NCBI RefSeq assembly: GCF_003971195.1
Contig: NZ_CP034593.1
Coordinates: 1,736,001 to 1,800,000, forward strand
Direction: 5' to 3'
Length of the DNA stretch: 64,000 nucleotides
DNA from: Flaviflexus ciconiae
GTDB taxonomy: Bacteria > Actinomycetota > Actinomycetes > Actinomycetales > Actinomycetaceae
The position numbers and the translations under genes were made by a program. The notes beneath the pieces were generated by a model. It was not told the origin of the DNA. It saw nothing but the letters and a program-made list of their open reading frames with translations, and did no database searches. This document shows positions 18,096 through 26,620 of this stretch, piece by piece. Numbering within the stretch: position 1 is the first letter of the stretch; each line of letters opens with the position of its first letter.

Positions 18096-19136
18096 ATGTG
18101 GCAACCAGATGAACTCGGTCCCGGCTTTGAGTACAGCACCCTACCCCTCATGGATGATGATGAGGGGGCTGTTGTCACGACCCTTGTTCGCCACGTTCCC
18201 GCGAACGACCCGCTCGCCCTTCACGCGACACCGTCGGCACCGCGTTTTGCGTTTCTTGCCATCCACGGCTGGAACGAATATTTCTTTCACGCCGAGCTTG
18301 CACGAGTGATCTCCAGTGCGGGTGGTGCCTTTTACGCGATTGATTTGCGCAAGTACGGAAGGTCGCAACGCGAGCACCAATCCGCCGGCTACATCACCTC
18401 GATCTCCGACTATGACGAGGATATTCACGCCGCTCTCGACGTGATCTACGAGAACCACGGATGGGACATTCCCCTCGTTTTCTACGGGCATTCAACCGGC
18501 GGCCTGACCGCTGCTCTCTGGGCCGATCGTCATCCGGGTGCGCTCTCCGGCCTTGTTCTCAACGCCCCGTGGCTCGAATTCCAGGGCGCCACGATTGTCC
18601 GCCAGCTTGGCACCCCAATCATTGATTCCCTCGCACGGATCTCGCCCGAGGTCATCCTCCCGCTCCCGGACACCGGATTCTACAACCGGATCCTCACGGC
18701 GTGGCGGGATGAGCACGAGCCCGAACCGGAAGAGGGCGACACCGACCCATTCACAACAACGGGATGGTCGTTCAACCCGAAGTGGCGCAGAACCCCATCA
18801 ACTCCCGTCCGGGCGGGGTGGCTTCTTGCGATCCTCCACGGCCACGCACAGGTTGCGAAGGGGCTCGACATTTCTTGCCCGACAATTGTCCTCACGTCGA
18901 ACGCAACCCTGTTCTCCGATAAGTGGAGTCCCGACATGAGGTCTGCGGACACGGTTCTCGATGTGGAACAGATTTGGCGGAGGGTTCCGTCCCTCGGCAG
19001 AGTCACCACCCTTATTCGCCTCGAAGGAGCCATCCACGATGTCACTCTGTCCCGAGCAGCCGTGAGAACCCAGGCTTTTGGCGAAATCCGCAGGTGGCTC
19101 CGCACCTACGTCAAAATCGATCGACCGGGCCACTGA
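18096..19136 (+). CDS. Alpha/beta hydrolase, serine aminopeptidase/lysophospholipase-like
   Basis: A 346-residue hydrolase. The oxyanion-side motif is FAFLAIHGWNEYFFH, the nucleophile elbow is VFYGHSTGGLTAALWADRHP, and a C-terminal LEGAIHDVTLS offers the catalytic His. This matches the S33-like hydrolases often named monoacylglycerol lipase or lysophospholipase. The ATG at 18096 gives the family N-terminus; the frame is open 85 codons further upstream, but that part overlaps metX. It lies 142 bases after metX and may have its own promoter. The substrate is unknown. Confidence 0.85.
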   Translation: MWQPDELGPGFEYSTLPLMDDDEGAVVTTLVRHVPANDPLALHATPSAPRFAFLAIHGWNEYFFHAELARVISSAGGAFYAIDLRKYGRSQREHQSAGYITSISDYDEDIHAALDVIYENHGWDIPLVFYGHSTGGLTAALWADRHPGALSGLVLNAPWLEFQGATIVRQLGTPIIDSLARISPEVILPLPDTGFYNRILTAWRDEHEPEPEEGDTDPFTTTGWSFNPKWRRTPSTPVRAGWLLAILHGHAQVAKGLDISCPTIVLTSNATLFSDKWSPDMRSADTVLDVEQIWRRVPSLGRVTTLIRLEGAIHDVTLSRAAVRTQAFGEIRRWLRTYVKIDRPGH

Positions 19137-19266
19137 CCCAGTAGCCACATAACCAACATCTTCCAAGACGGGACGTGCTCGTTACGACCTGACCAACTCG
19201 GTCCGCACGCGGCTGTCCGCACGCGACCGTCCACATGCGACTGTCCGCAAGATGATTTAGTCAAGC

Positions 19267-19300
19267 AATCAGGGCTCCCGGAGATGTAGGAGCCCTGATT
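19267..19300. terminator. Bidirectional terminator-like hairpin between convergent genes
   Basis: A perfect 12-base-pair stem (19267-19278 with 19289-19300, ten-base loop) sits between the plus-strand hydrolase and the minus-strand RAMA gene. Neither side has a strong T tract. Confidence 0.6.
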
Positions 19301-19328
19301 CGCTAAGGTATGGAGACTTGGGAATCGT

Positions 19329-20918
19329 TCAGTCTCGGAGTTCCCCGAGCCTTGTTCCCGACTCGGTCTTCCAGTTCTTCCAGCCATCCATGTTCCTGCC
19401 AGCAACGGCGGTTGCGGCAGCGTTCGGGTCGACGTAGGAATCGCCGTTCGCGAGCACTATCTGTCCCTCGGCTGTCAGTTGCGCAGTGGCGTTGACCCGA
19501 CGCCTAAGCGACTTGAATACGAGCGTCATGGGACCATGCTGGTCGGCGATCTTCCGGAGCTCGGTGACCCTGCCTGGCCACTGAATTTGATCCATTTGCT
19601 CGGTCGCGGCCTCAACGGGATCGGTGCGCGGCAAGTCCAGTTCGGGCCCGGATGTTGCAGAGGACACTCCCGTCTGATCGGGTGTGAACCCGTCTGCACC
19701 GACGTTGTCATCATCGTGACCATCCGGGGACTGTCCCCGGTCGGTTGAGTGCGGGGACAGTAGATCTTCTGCACGGTCGGACCCAAATGCACGCGAATCT
19801 GCCGGATCCTCCGCCAGATCTTCGGCGGGCGTAGGATCCCAGAAACGTCCGGACGGCGCTGAGTCAACGGCGGAATCTGTCATCTCTGTTAGCGAATCAT
19901 CCGCCTCACCAAGCGACTCGTTCTCGCCGATCACCGGCTCGGTCTCGCCGGACGCGGACTCGTTCGAGTCGGAAGCGGAGCCGCCGGTAACCGTGCCGGA
20001 AGCGTACTCACCCGAGGCTGTCCCCGCCGTAGCATTCTCACTTGGGTAGTGACCCAGTTGCTCTGCAGCGAGCGAACCAGCAGGTTTGTCCGTGGCAGAG
20101 TCCGGGTCCTGCTCCTCAGCTTCTGCGGAGCCATGCTGGCCCTGCTGATTGCCGGCTAGGTAGCCATCAGTTAGCTGTTCGTCAGCCGTAGCGTCCGCCG
20201 CCTCCTGGGAAGAGTCGGATTCGGCTTCGGAGGAGGACGGTGCGGTGGCCGCGTCGAGGGCGTGGGAGGCGGTGATCGCGGAGAGGTCGTCACCAGTTTC
20301 TTCAGTCGGCGGGGTTATTTCACCTCGACGGATGGCTTGACCGATGGCAAGGAACGACGCCTCGTGGGGGCGCACCTGCTCAAGTGAGACGAGGAGACCA
20401 CCGCGGGATTCGTGGAGGTCGATCCGGTGCACTTCGAGGCTGGCGCCAACAAGCGAATCGAGGACTGAGCGGACTTCGTCATCGACGGTGACAGCGAGGA
20501 CAATAAGACGCGGATAGTCTTCCATGCCAGATGGACAGGAATCGAGGAAGTCCTGCCATTCTCTCCGGAATGCTGCGACTCCGCGCGGGTAGAGGCCCGC
20601 AAGTTTGCCGCGGGAGATTTCCTCGTGACGTGCCGCCCGCGCAAGGGAGCTCATAAGCACGGTCGTATCGAGGTGTTCAACAACGTCGACCGTCACCGTT
20701 TTCCCGGACGAGTCGAGTGCCACAAGTGACGTGTGACGGCCGGTTTGGCCGGCTCGTGCGGTCTCGGTCAGCCACGCGACGGGAAAGAGTGGCTGGTAGA
20801 TAAGTTCAACAACCTGGTCGCGGACCGCAATGAGGGCCTCGCGCACAATCGCGGGACTATTGGTTAGTGTCGGACGTGCCGGACTGAGCCTGCCATTATC
20901 CAACGAGAAAACGGGCAT
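19329..20918 (-). CDS. RAMA-domain protein with nuclease-like N-terminal fold
   Basis: A 529-residue protein in three parts. Residues 30-200 look like a degenerate PD-(D/E)XK nuclease-like domain (HTSLVALDSSGKTVTVDVVE, then a helical segment). Residues 205-430 are a long acidic Ser/Glu/Asp-rich region of low complexity, probably disordered. The C-terminal 65 residues match the RAMA domain (restriction enzyme adenine methylase associated): LTAEGQIVLANGDSYVDPNA, then AAATAVAGRNMDGWKNWKT, ending GTRLGELRD. RAMA domains are thought to bind DNA or modified bases. No partner methylase lies next to it. The nuclease assignment is tentative because no complete catalytic triad can be picked by eye. Confidence 0.7.
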   Translation of the reverse strand: MPVFSLDNGRLSPARPTLTNSPAIVREALIAVRDQVVELIYQPLFPVAWLTETARAGQTGRHTSLVALDSSGKTVTVDVVEHLDTTVLMSSLARAARHEEISRGKLAGLYPRGVAAFRREWQDFLDSCPSGMEDYPRLIVLAVTVDDEVRSVLDSLVGASLEVHRIDLHESRGGLLVSLEQVRPHEASFLAIGQAIRRGEITPPTEETGDDLSAITASHALDAATAPSSSEAESDSSQEAADATADEQLTDGYLAGNQQGQHGSAEAEEQDPDSATDKPAGSLAAEQLGHYPSENATAGTASGEYASGTVTGGSASDSNESASGETEPVIGENESLGEADDSLTEMTDSAVDSAPSGRFWDPTPAEDLAEDPADSRAFGSDRAEDLLSPHSTDRGQSPDGHDDDNVGADGFTPDQTGVSSATSGPELDLPRTDPVEAATEQMDQIQWPGRVTELRKIADQHGPMTLVFKSLRRRVNATAQLTAEGQIVLANGDSYVDPNAAATAVAGRNMDGWKNWKTESGTRLGELRD

Positions 20919-20961
20919 TCTTCACCTTCTCATGACCAAATGCGTACTTGCCCAGGGTACC

Positions 20962-23820
20962 TCAGGATCCTGTAAACCCTCCGGACAGAAGTGTTGCAAT
21001 GTGGATACCATTTCGGCCCGCCAGGCCCTCCGCCTGGGTTCTGCACGAAAACCCGTCGGCAAGGAATACCGCATCGGGATTTTCCCGCAGGGCGGGAAGC
21101 AGTGCGCTTTCGGCAACCTTGCGGGAAATATCGGCGTGGCCCTTCTCCATGCCGAAGTTTCCTGCCATGCCGCAACATCCGGCAAGCTCCACAATCTCGG
21201 CACCGGTGCGTGAAAGGAGCTCAGCATCCGTCTTCCAGCCCATGACGGAGTACTGGTGGCAGTGCGGCTGAGCAACGACCTTGACACCGTCAAGGTCCGG
21301 TAGCTTGAGCTTCTCCGGCCCGAGCGGCGCGGGTGCCAGCAGGAGCTCGGCCAGGGTGTACGTATTCTCGGCAACAATGTACGAGCGCGGATCCTCTGAA
21401 AGGAGCTCGGGAAGATCATCGCGGAGCACGGCCGTGCAGGACGGTTCGACACCGACGATCGGGATCCCGTTCTTCGCGAACGGGGCAAGCTCGTTGAGGA
21501 GCTCGCCGAGCTGGGCCCGAGCCCCGTCAAGCTGTCCCGTCGTGATCCACGTGAGCCCACAACACACGGGTTTCTTGGGAATGAGTACGTGATAACCGGC
21601 GGCTTCCAGGACCTCAACCATGTCCCTTGCCCCGGTGGTGTCGAGAGTTTCGGAGAACGAGTCGGCCCACAGCATCACGTACTTCGTGTTGGTGCGATCA
21701 GCGTCCGTACCCAGGCCCGCCTTTTTGGCCCAGCGGGAGAATCGCTGCGTCGCCAACCCCGGCATGTTCCGCTCCGGATCTACCCCGGCAACCGTGAAGA
21801 CGGCCTTCTTAATTGGCTCGACCGACATGACCTTGTTCGCAACGGTAGCGACCGCGGAGGAAACGGTGGCGAGCTTGGTCCAGCGGGGTAGCTGACCGAG
21901 CAGGTAGTGGAGCTTGGGGCGGATCTTGCCCTTGTGTGCGCGGTAGAGAACTTCAGACTTGTACTTTGCGACATCGACGCCGCTCGGGCAGTCGGCGGAG
22001 CAGGCTTTGCAGGACAGGCACAGGTCAAGGGACTCCATGACTTCGTGCGAGCCCCAGTCGGCAACGAGTGAGCCGTTGGCAACCTCTTGAAGGACTCGTG
22101 CCCTACCGCGGGTCACATCCTTCTCATCCTTCGTGGCTTGGTAGGACGGGCACATAAATCCACCATTTGCTCGATTGTCGGCGCGGCACGCACCAACGCC
22201 CGTGCACCTGTGCACCGCGGTCGTAAAGTCGCCGCCGTCTTCAAGGTAGGCGAAGCCGCCTCCCTTCTTCCCGCCACCGGTGATGGGGCGCGCGTAGGGC
22301 CTGCGCAGATTCGCGTCGAACGGATCCGGGTCCACGAGAATCCCGGGGTTCAGTGACTTGCTCGGATCAAATAGGTTCTTCACCTGACCGAACATCGTCA
22401 TCATTTCGGGGGTGTACATGCGCGACAGGAGCTCCGAACGCGCCCTGCCGTCGCCGTGCTCACCGGACAGCGAACCACCATACCGCGCCACAAGATCTGC
22501 CGTGTCCTCAAGGAATGCTCGCGCCTTGGGAACACCCGTGGGATCCGACAGGGGCATATCGATACGAACGTGGACGCATCCGTCACCAAAGTGGCCGTAG
22601 AGGATTCCGTCAACGTCGTGTTCGTTCATGACGTCCGTCATGTCACGCAGGTACTCACCCAGGTGCTCCGGGGGAACCGCGGAGTCCTCCCATCCCGGCC
22701 ACGCTTCCAGGCCGCGCGGCGACCTACCCGCGAGCCCGGCACCGTCGGCACGGATCTTCCACAGGGCCGCCGATTCCGGGCCTGCCGGCGCAACCTTGAA
22801 GGACGGGGTTCCGGCAACCGCGAGAACGGCCTCGATTCGCTCGGCAACGACGTCTTCCGATTCGCCCTCGAATGCGCCGACCTCGACCATGAGCCAGCCA
22901 CCACCCGCGGGGAGCTCGGGAACGCCGCCGCGAGCGCGTTCGACCACATCGACGAGCCGGCGGTCCAGTCCTTCAACGGCGAAGGGCTTCAGGGCAAGGA
23001 TCGGGGGAACAGCGTCCGCTGCGCGGATCATATCTTCGTAGCCAAGAACGATGAGGGTGGGCTTAACAACCATCGGGACGAGAGCGACCTCGGCCTCAAG
23101 AACCGTTGCGAGTGTTCCTTCGGAACCGACCAGGAACTTTGCCAGATCTCGTCCCCGCTCGGGAAGCAGGTGCTCAAGTGAATATCCGGAGACCTGGCGG
23201 GAGAACCTGCCCGAATGGGTCCTGATCGGTGCCAGGTTCGCGTCCACGAGTTCATTCAGCCCGGGCACAACCGTGCCCTTTTCGGCCGTGTAGCGACGGC
23301 CCATACCATCGACAACATCGAGGCTGATAACATTCTCGGACGTCTTGCCCCAGGCCACGGCGTGGGGGCCACACGCATTGTTGCCGATCATGCCGCCAAG
23401 CGTTGCCCGGTTCGATGTTGACGGGTCCGGCCCAAACCGCAGGCCGTACTTGCCGGCCTGCGCCTGCAGGCTCGTCAGGACAGTACCGGGTTGCACTCGC
23501 GCGGTACGCGCCTCCGGATCAACCGAGATCACGTTGTTGAGGTAGCGGGACAGGTCAAGAACAAGGCCCGGGCCGATCGAGTTACCGGCCGTTGACGTCC
23601 CACCGCCACGCACCGTCAGGGCCATACCCTCTTCCCGAGCAAAGCTCTGGGCAACAACAATGTCGTCGACGGTCTTCGGGAAAGCAACGACCTCGGGGAC
23701 AACACGATAGTTCGACGCATCCGTCGAATACTCCGCGCGGCGACGCACACTTTCCTCGACCTCACCCCGCAGGAGGCCCGAGAGGCGGTTGGCTAGGCTT
23801 GTCGGAATCGTCGCAGTCAT
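20962..23820 (-). CDS. FAD-binding and Fe-S oxidoreductase (D-lactate/glycolate dehydrogenase type)
   Basis: A 952-residue fusion of a GlcD-like flavoprotein and a GlcF-like iron-sulfur protein. The N-terminal FAD domain has VRGGGTSTAGNSIGPGLVLD and LGGMIGNNACGPHAVAWGKT. The C-terminal flavin-oxidase cap includes LSGEHGDGRARSEL. The Fe-S part has CTGVGACRADNRANGGFMCP and the 4Fe-4S motif CLSCKACSADCPSGVD, followed by two CCG-type cysteine-rich domains (VCCGLTW and LAGCCGMAGNFG). It probably oxidises a 2-hydroxy acid and passes electrons to the respiratory chain. The substrate (lactate, glycolate or 2-hydroxyglutarate) cannot be fixed from sequence. Confidence 0.9.
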   Translation of the reverse strand: MTATIPTSLANRLSGLLRGEVEESVRRRAEYSTDASNYRVVPEVVAFPKTVDDIVVAQSFAREEGMALTVRGGGTSTAGNSIGPGLVLDLSRYLNNVISVDPEARTARVQPGTVLTSLQAQAGKYGLRFGPDPSTSNRATLGGMIGNNACGPHAVAWGKTSENVISLDVVDGMGRRYTAEKGTVVPGLNELVDANLAPIRTHSGRFSRQVSGYSLEHLLPERGRDLAKFLVGSEGTLATVLEAEVALVPMVVKPTLIVLGYEDMIRAADAVPPILALKPFAVEGLDRRLVDVVERARGGVPELPAGGGWLMVEVGAFEGESEDVVAERIEAVLAVAGTPSFKVAPAGPESAALWKIRADGAGLAGRSPRGLEAWPGWEDSAVPPEHLGEYLRDMTDVMNEHDVDGILYGHFGDGCVHVRIDMPLSDPTGVPKARAFLEDTADLVARYGGSLSGEHGDGRARSELLSRMYTPEMMTMFGQVKNLFDPSKSLNPGILVDPDPFDANLRRPYARPITGGGKKGGGFAYLEDGGDFTTAVHRCTGVGACRADNRANGGFMCPSYQATKDEKDVTRGRARVLQEVANGSLVADWGSHEVMESLDLCLSCKACSADCPSGVDVAKYKSEVLYRAHKGKIRPKLHYLLGQLPRWTKLATVSSAVATVANKVMSVEPIKKAVFTVAGVDPERNMPGLATQRFSRWAKKAGLGTDADRTNTKYVMLWADSFSETLDTTGARDMVEVLEAAGYHVLIPKKPVCCGLTWITTGQLDGARAQLGELLNELAPFAKNGIPIVGVEPSCTAVLRDDLPELLSEDPRSYIVAENTYTLAELLLAPAPLGPEKLKLPDLDGVKVVAQPHCHQYSVMGWKTDAELLSRTGAEIVELAGCCGMAGNFGMEKGHADISRKVAESALLPALRENPDAVFLADGFSCRTQAEGLAGRNGIHIATLLSGGFTGS

Positions 23821-23860
23821 ATCTCAAGTCTGGCACACGCGAGTTCCGATCGACTTGGAG

Positions 23861-24172
23861 CTACGCCCTTCGGACACTTATCAGCGGACATCCCGCACAT
23901 CCCACAGGAAGAACCTCGGTAGGATGGAGCGCGGGGCATGCATGTGAGCAAGAAGCCCCCGCCGGATCTCCCAAACCCGTCGTTACCCCGGCCCCCATAG
24001 AACCATCGAGTGCAGGGGCTTCTCCCCCACTCCGGCCCATTTTGGTTGAGCCTGCGAGGAGGCGCTCGCGGTGATCGATGGCAAGTCGAACCAGCTCGGG
24101 ATCCATTTTTGATTCCCGTGCCATTGTCGCAACCGATCCGCCGCGGCGTAGCGCCCTCAAGACTCGCGACAT
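23861..24172 (-). CDS. feoC: FeoC-like small iron-transport regulator
   Basis: A 103-residue protein whose ATG overlaps the feoB stop (TAATG). Residues 1-40 form a winged-helix-like region (SRVLRALRRGGSVATMARES, then DPELVRLAIDHRERL). The tail holds four cysteines in the order C-x3-C-x13-C-x2-C (SCSHACPALHPTEVLPVGCA, then GCPL), as in Fe-S binding FeoC proteins. Position at the end of feoAB supports the call. It may act as a folding or stability factor for FeoB rather than as a repressor. Confidence 0.75.
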   Translation of the reverse strand: MSRVLRALRRGGSVATMARESKMDPELVRLAIDHRERLLAGSTKMGRSGGEAPALDGSMGAGVTTGLGDPAGASCSHACPALHPTEVLPVGCAGCPLISVRRA

Positions 24173-26166
24173 TAGAACAGCGAGCCGATCTGGAAGACCG
24201 CGACGGCAAGGAGCCAGGCGAGTGCTAACTGGGCGACAAAGGCAGCAAAGGTTAGTTTTCCTCCGAGCACTCGCTTCTGTTCCGCAAGGGTCGCCGCGCA
24301 TGGGGTGTAGGCCAGAACGAATACCAGGAACGCAATAGCTGCGGCCCCGCCGTGACCGCCGGAGGACTCGTCGAAGTCGGCACGGAGCCTGGCACCAAGA
24401 TCCGAGCCTTCGGCGTCCGCATAGTCGTTCTCGGCCGGCTCGTCCACCTGATATGACTGGGCGAGGGCCGCGACAACGGTTTCTTTCGCAACAAAGCCCG
24501 TCATCAGAGCTGCGGTTGCATGCCAGTCGTCAAAGCCTGCTGGAGCAAACACGGGTGAGACCGATTCGGCGATCTCCGCGTACAGGGAATCCTCGACGGG
24601 AACATCGGCGATGTCGTGGCCGCCTCGCACCGGGATTGCCATGAGGCACCACATGAGAGTGAGCATGATGACGATCGTGACACCCGCCCCCTTGAGGAAG
24701 GCGAGCGCGCGCCGTCCCGCAATGAGAAGAACGGTTGAGACGCCGGGACGCTGGTAGGACGGGAGAACAAGGAACAGCGGATCCGCGCTACTCGTGTCTT
24801 TGAAAATCAGTCGCAGCAGAAGACCGCCGGCAATAACAAGCAGAACCGAGCCCACATACATGCCGAACACAACCGTGCCCGCGTGATCGGGGAAGAAGGC
24901 CGCCGCAATGAGGATATAGACGGTAAGCCTGGCCGCACATGACGTGAGCGGAACGAGCAGGGCCGTGACGGTGCGGTGCGCAGCATTCGGGAGACTCTTC
25001 GTGGCCGCGAGCGCCGGCAGGTTACAACCAAACCCCACGATCAGTGGCAGGACCGCACGACCATCGAGTCCAATCGCTCGCATCAGCCGGTCGGCAAGTA
25101 GTGCCGCACGCGCCAGGTACCCCGAGTCCTCGAGCAGAGCGAGCGCAAGGAACATGATGAACATGAGTGGGACGAACGACAGAACAACGCCGATACCGGC
25201 AAGAACACCGTCAATGAGAAGGGATTCGACCCAGCTTCCCGACAGGCCCACGAGACCTGTCAGCCACAGGGCGCCGTCGGTGACGGGTCCGGCGACGAAC
25301 CCTTCCGCCCATTCCATGACCGGGGCTGCAACTGCCGTTGTGGCCTGAAACAGCGCCCACAGCACACCGAGCAGGACGGCGAGACCAGCGACCGGGTTGA
25401 GAAGGACGCGGTCAACCTTGTCCGAGAAGGTTGTTTCCACCCGCCGGCTCCCCGCACCGACTTGCGCCGAAACATCCTCGACCCAGTCGAATACGTCGTC
25501 CGCTTCGACCATGCGGTCCACGAGCGAATCGGAATCCTTGACCGGGTCATTGCAGCATTGCCCGCCGTGCGCGCAATTGCAGGCACCCGGCCCTCTGAGA
25601 AGAGGTTGCGTACCGAGTGCTTTAACAACTGTATCTGCGAGTACCTCTAGGCCCCTCCCGTGGCGCGGATCAACGTCAACAACGGGAACACTTAGCACCT
25701 TCGAAAGAACGGTACTGTCGACGGTGACGCCCTCGGCGCGTGCCACGTCCGTCATGGTCACCGCAACAACGGTGGGAAGACCCGTCTTCGACACCTGGCC
25801 AAGCAGGTAGAGAGAACGCTGTAGCGCGGTTGCATCGAGAACGGCGACAACCAGATCCGGCTTCTTCGAACCCTCGATCTCGCCGGTCAGCAGTTCGGTC
25901 ACCACTTCTTCATCAGCAGAACGAGCAAGGAGTGAATATGTTCCGGGTGAGTCAATCAGGGTCAGTTCCCTGCCGCCGCCACTCCATCCGCCGCTCGACA
26001 GATCCACCGTGGTTCCCGGAGCATTACGGATCGTCTGGTGAGCACCCGTCAACTTATTGAACAGCGTCGATTTACCGACGTTCGGGTTGCCAACAAGAAC
26101 AATTGTTGGGCTATCAACGAGAACGGTCCCGCGATTATCGCTCGGTTCGCAGTGTGAGCAACTCAC
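24172..26166 (-). CDS. feoB: Ferrous iron transporter FeoB
   Basis: Membrane Fe(II) importer with an N-terminal G-protein domain. It shows GNPNVGKSTLFNKLTG (G1), TTVDL (G2 region) and LIDSPGTYSLLA (G3). The membrane part has the two Gate repeats with VGFGCNLPALAATKSL and VFVLAYTPCAATLAEQ, the latter bearing the conserved pore cysteine. It is somewhat shorter than E. coli FeoB at 664 residues. Two unusual cysteine clusters are present: MSCSHCEPS at the N-terminus and ACNCAHGGQCCND between the G domain and the membrane part. The ATG overlaps the feoA stop (ATGA). Confidence 0.95.
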   Translation of the reverse strand: MSCSHCEPSDNRGTVLVDSPTIVLVGNPNVGKSTLFNKLTGAHQTIRNAPGTTVDLSSGGWSGGGRELTLIDSPGTYSLLARSADEEVVTELLTGEIEGSKKPDLVVAVLDATALQRSLYLLGQVSKTGLPTVVAVTMTDVARAEGVTVDSTVLSKVLSVPVVDVDPRHGRGLEVLADTVVKALGTQPLLRGPGACNCAHGGQCCNDPVKDSDSLVDRMVEADDVFDWVEDVSAQVGAGSRRVETTFSDKVDRVLLNPVAGLAVLLGVLWALFQATTAVAAPVMEWAEGFVAGPVTDGALWLTGLVGLSGSWVESLLIDGVLAGIGVVLSFVPLMFIMFLALALLEDSGYLARAALLADRLMRAIGLDGRAVLPLIVGFGCNLPALAATKSLPNAAHRTVTALLVPLTSCAARLTVYILIAAAFFPDHAGTVVFGMYVGSVLLVIAGGLLLRLIFKDTSSADPLFLVLPSYQRPGVSTVLLIAGRRALAFLKGAGVTIVIMLTLMWCLMAIPVRGGHDIADVPVEDSLYAEIAESVSPVFAPAGFDDWHATAALMTGFVAKETVVAALAQSYQVDEPAENDYADAEGSDLGARLRADFDESSGGHGGAAAIAFLVFVLAYTPCAATLAEQKRVLGGKLTFAAFVAQLALAWLLAVAVFQIGSLF

Positions 26167-26402
26167 GATAGCGCTCCCTCAACATCGAGGGGTTCAACGA
26201 TCATGCGACGCACCGAGGTTCGATCAAGCGCCAGGCGGCTTCCCGACACATCGAGGACCGTTCCACCAAAGAGTGTCCGCTGAGTGACTCGGACAATTGC
26301 TCCGGGACGTAGCCCGAGCTCCTTCGCGCGGAGAGATCCTGTGGGAAAGTCTGTCGACACCAGACGCGCCGCCCTGCCAAGCGGCCAAGCACTCAAATTC
26401 AT
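26163..26402 (-). CDS. feoA: FeoA-like SH3-domain protein
   Basis: A 79-residue FeoA domain (ELGLRPGAIVRVTQRTLFGG, then LDVSGSRLALDRTSVRRMIV) that assists FeoB in ferrous iron uptake. First gene of feoABC. The ATG is only nine bases from a near-consensus iron-regulator box, and the ribosome site is weak, so the mRNA leader is short or the message is nearly leaderless. Confidence 0.93.
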   Translation of the reverse strand: MNLSAWPLGRAARLVSTDFPTGSLRAKELGLRPGAIVRVTQRTLFGGTVLDVSGSRLALDRTSVRRMIVEPLDVEGALS

Positions 26403-26411
26403 AACCCCAAT

Positions 26412-26430
26412 TTAGGATCGCCTAACCAAA
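26412..26430 (-). promoter_or_regulatory. IdeR/DtxR-type iron box before feoABC
   Basis: On the minus strand the site reads TTTGGTTAGGCGATCCTAA. It matches the 19-base DtxR/IdeR consensus TTAGGTTAGGCTAACCTAA at 16 of 19 positions. Its place directly before feoA predicts repression of ferrous iron import when iron is plentiful. Confidence 0.75.
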
Positions 26431-26574
26431 CATTCCCGGGACCTAGGTCTGAAATGTCCGACTACTTTCCCTTGATGTGTCGCCGAAAAACACCAATAAA
26501 AGAGCGATTCCAGAGTACGGCAAACCAACGGCAGTAGTTTTACTTGGAGCGCTCGTTCGTCACCAGTCGGTCAA

Positions 26575-26601
26575 GGGGCGGAGTCGTTGTGACTCCGCCC
26601 C
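26575..26601 (-). terminator. Hairpin ending the tct/kdg/eda operon
   Basis: A perfect 11-base-pair GC-rich stem (26575-26585 with 26591-26601, loop GTTGT) lies 20 bases after the last gene of the operon. The trailing TTGACC is a weak U tract. Bases 26431-26574 hold the remaining feo promoter region and no gene. Confidence 0.65.
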
Positions 26602-26620
26602 TCGCCCACCGAAAATTTGG

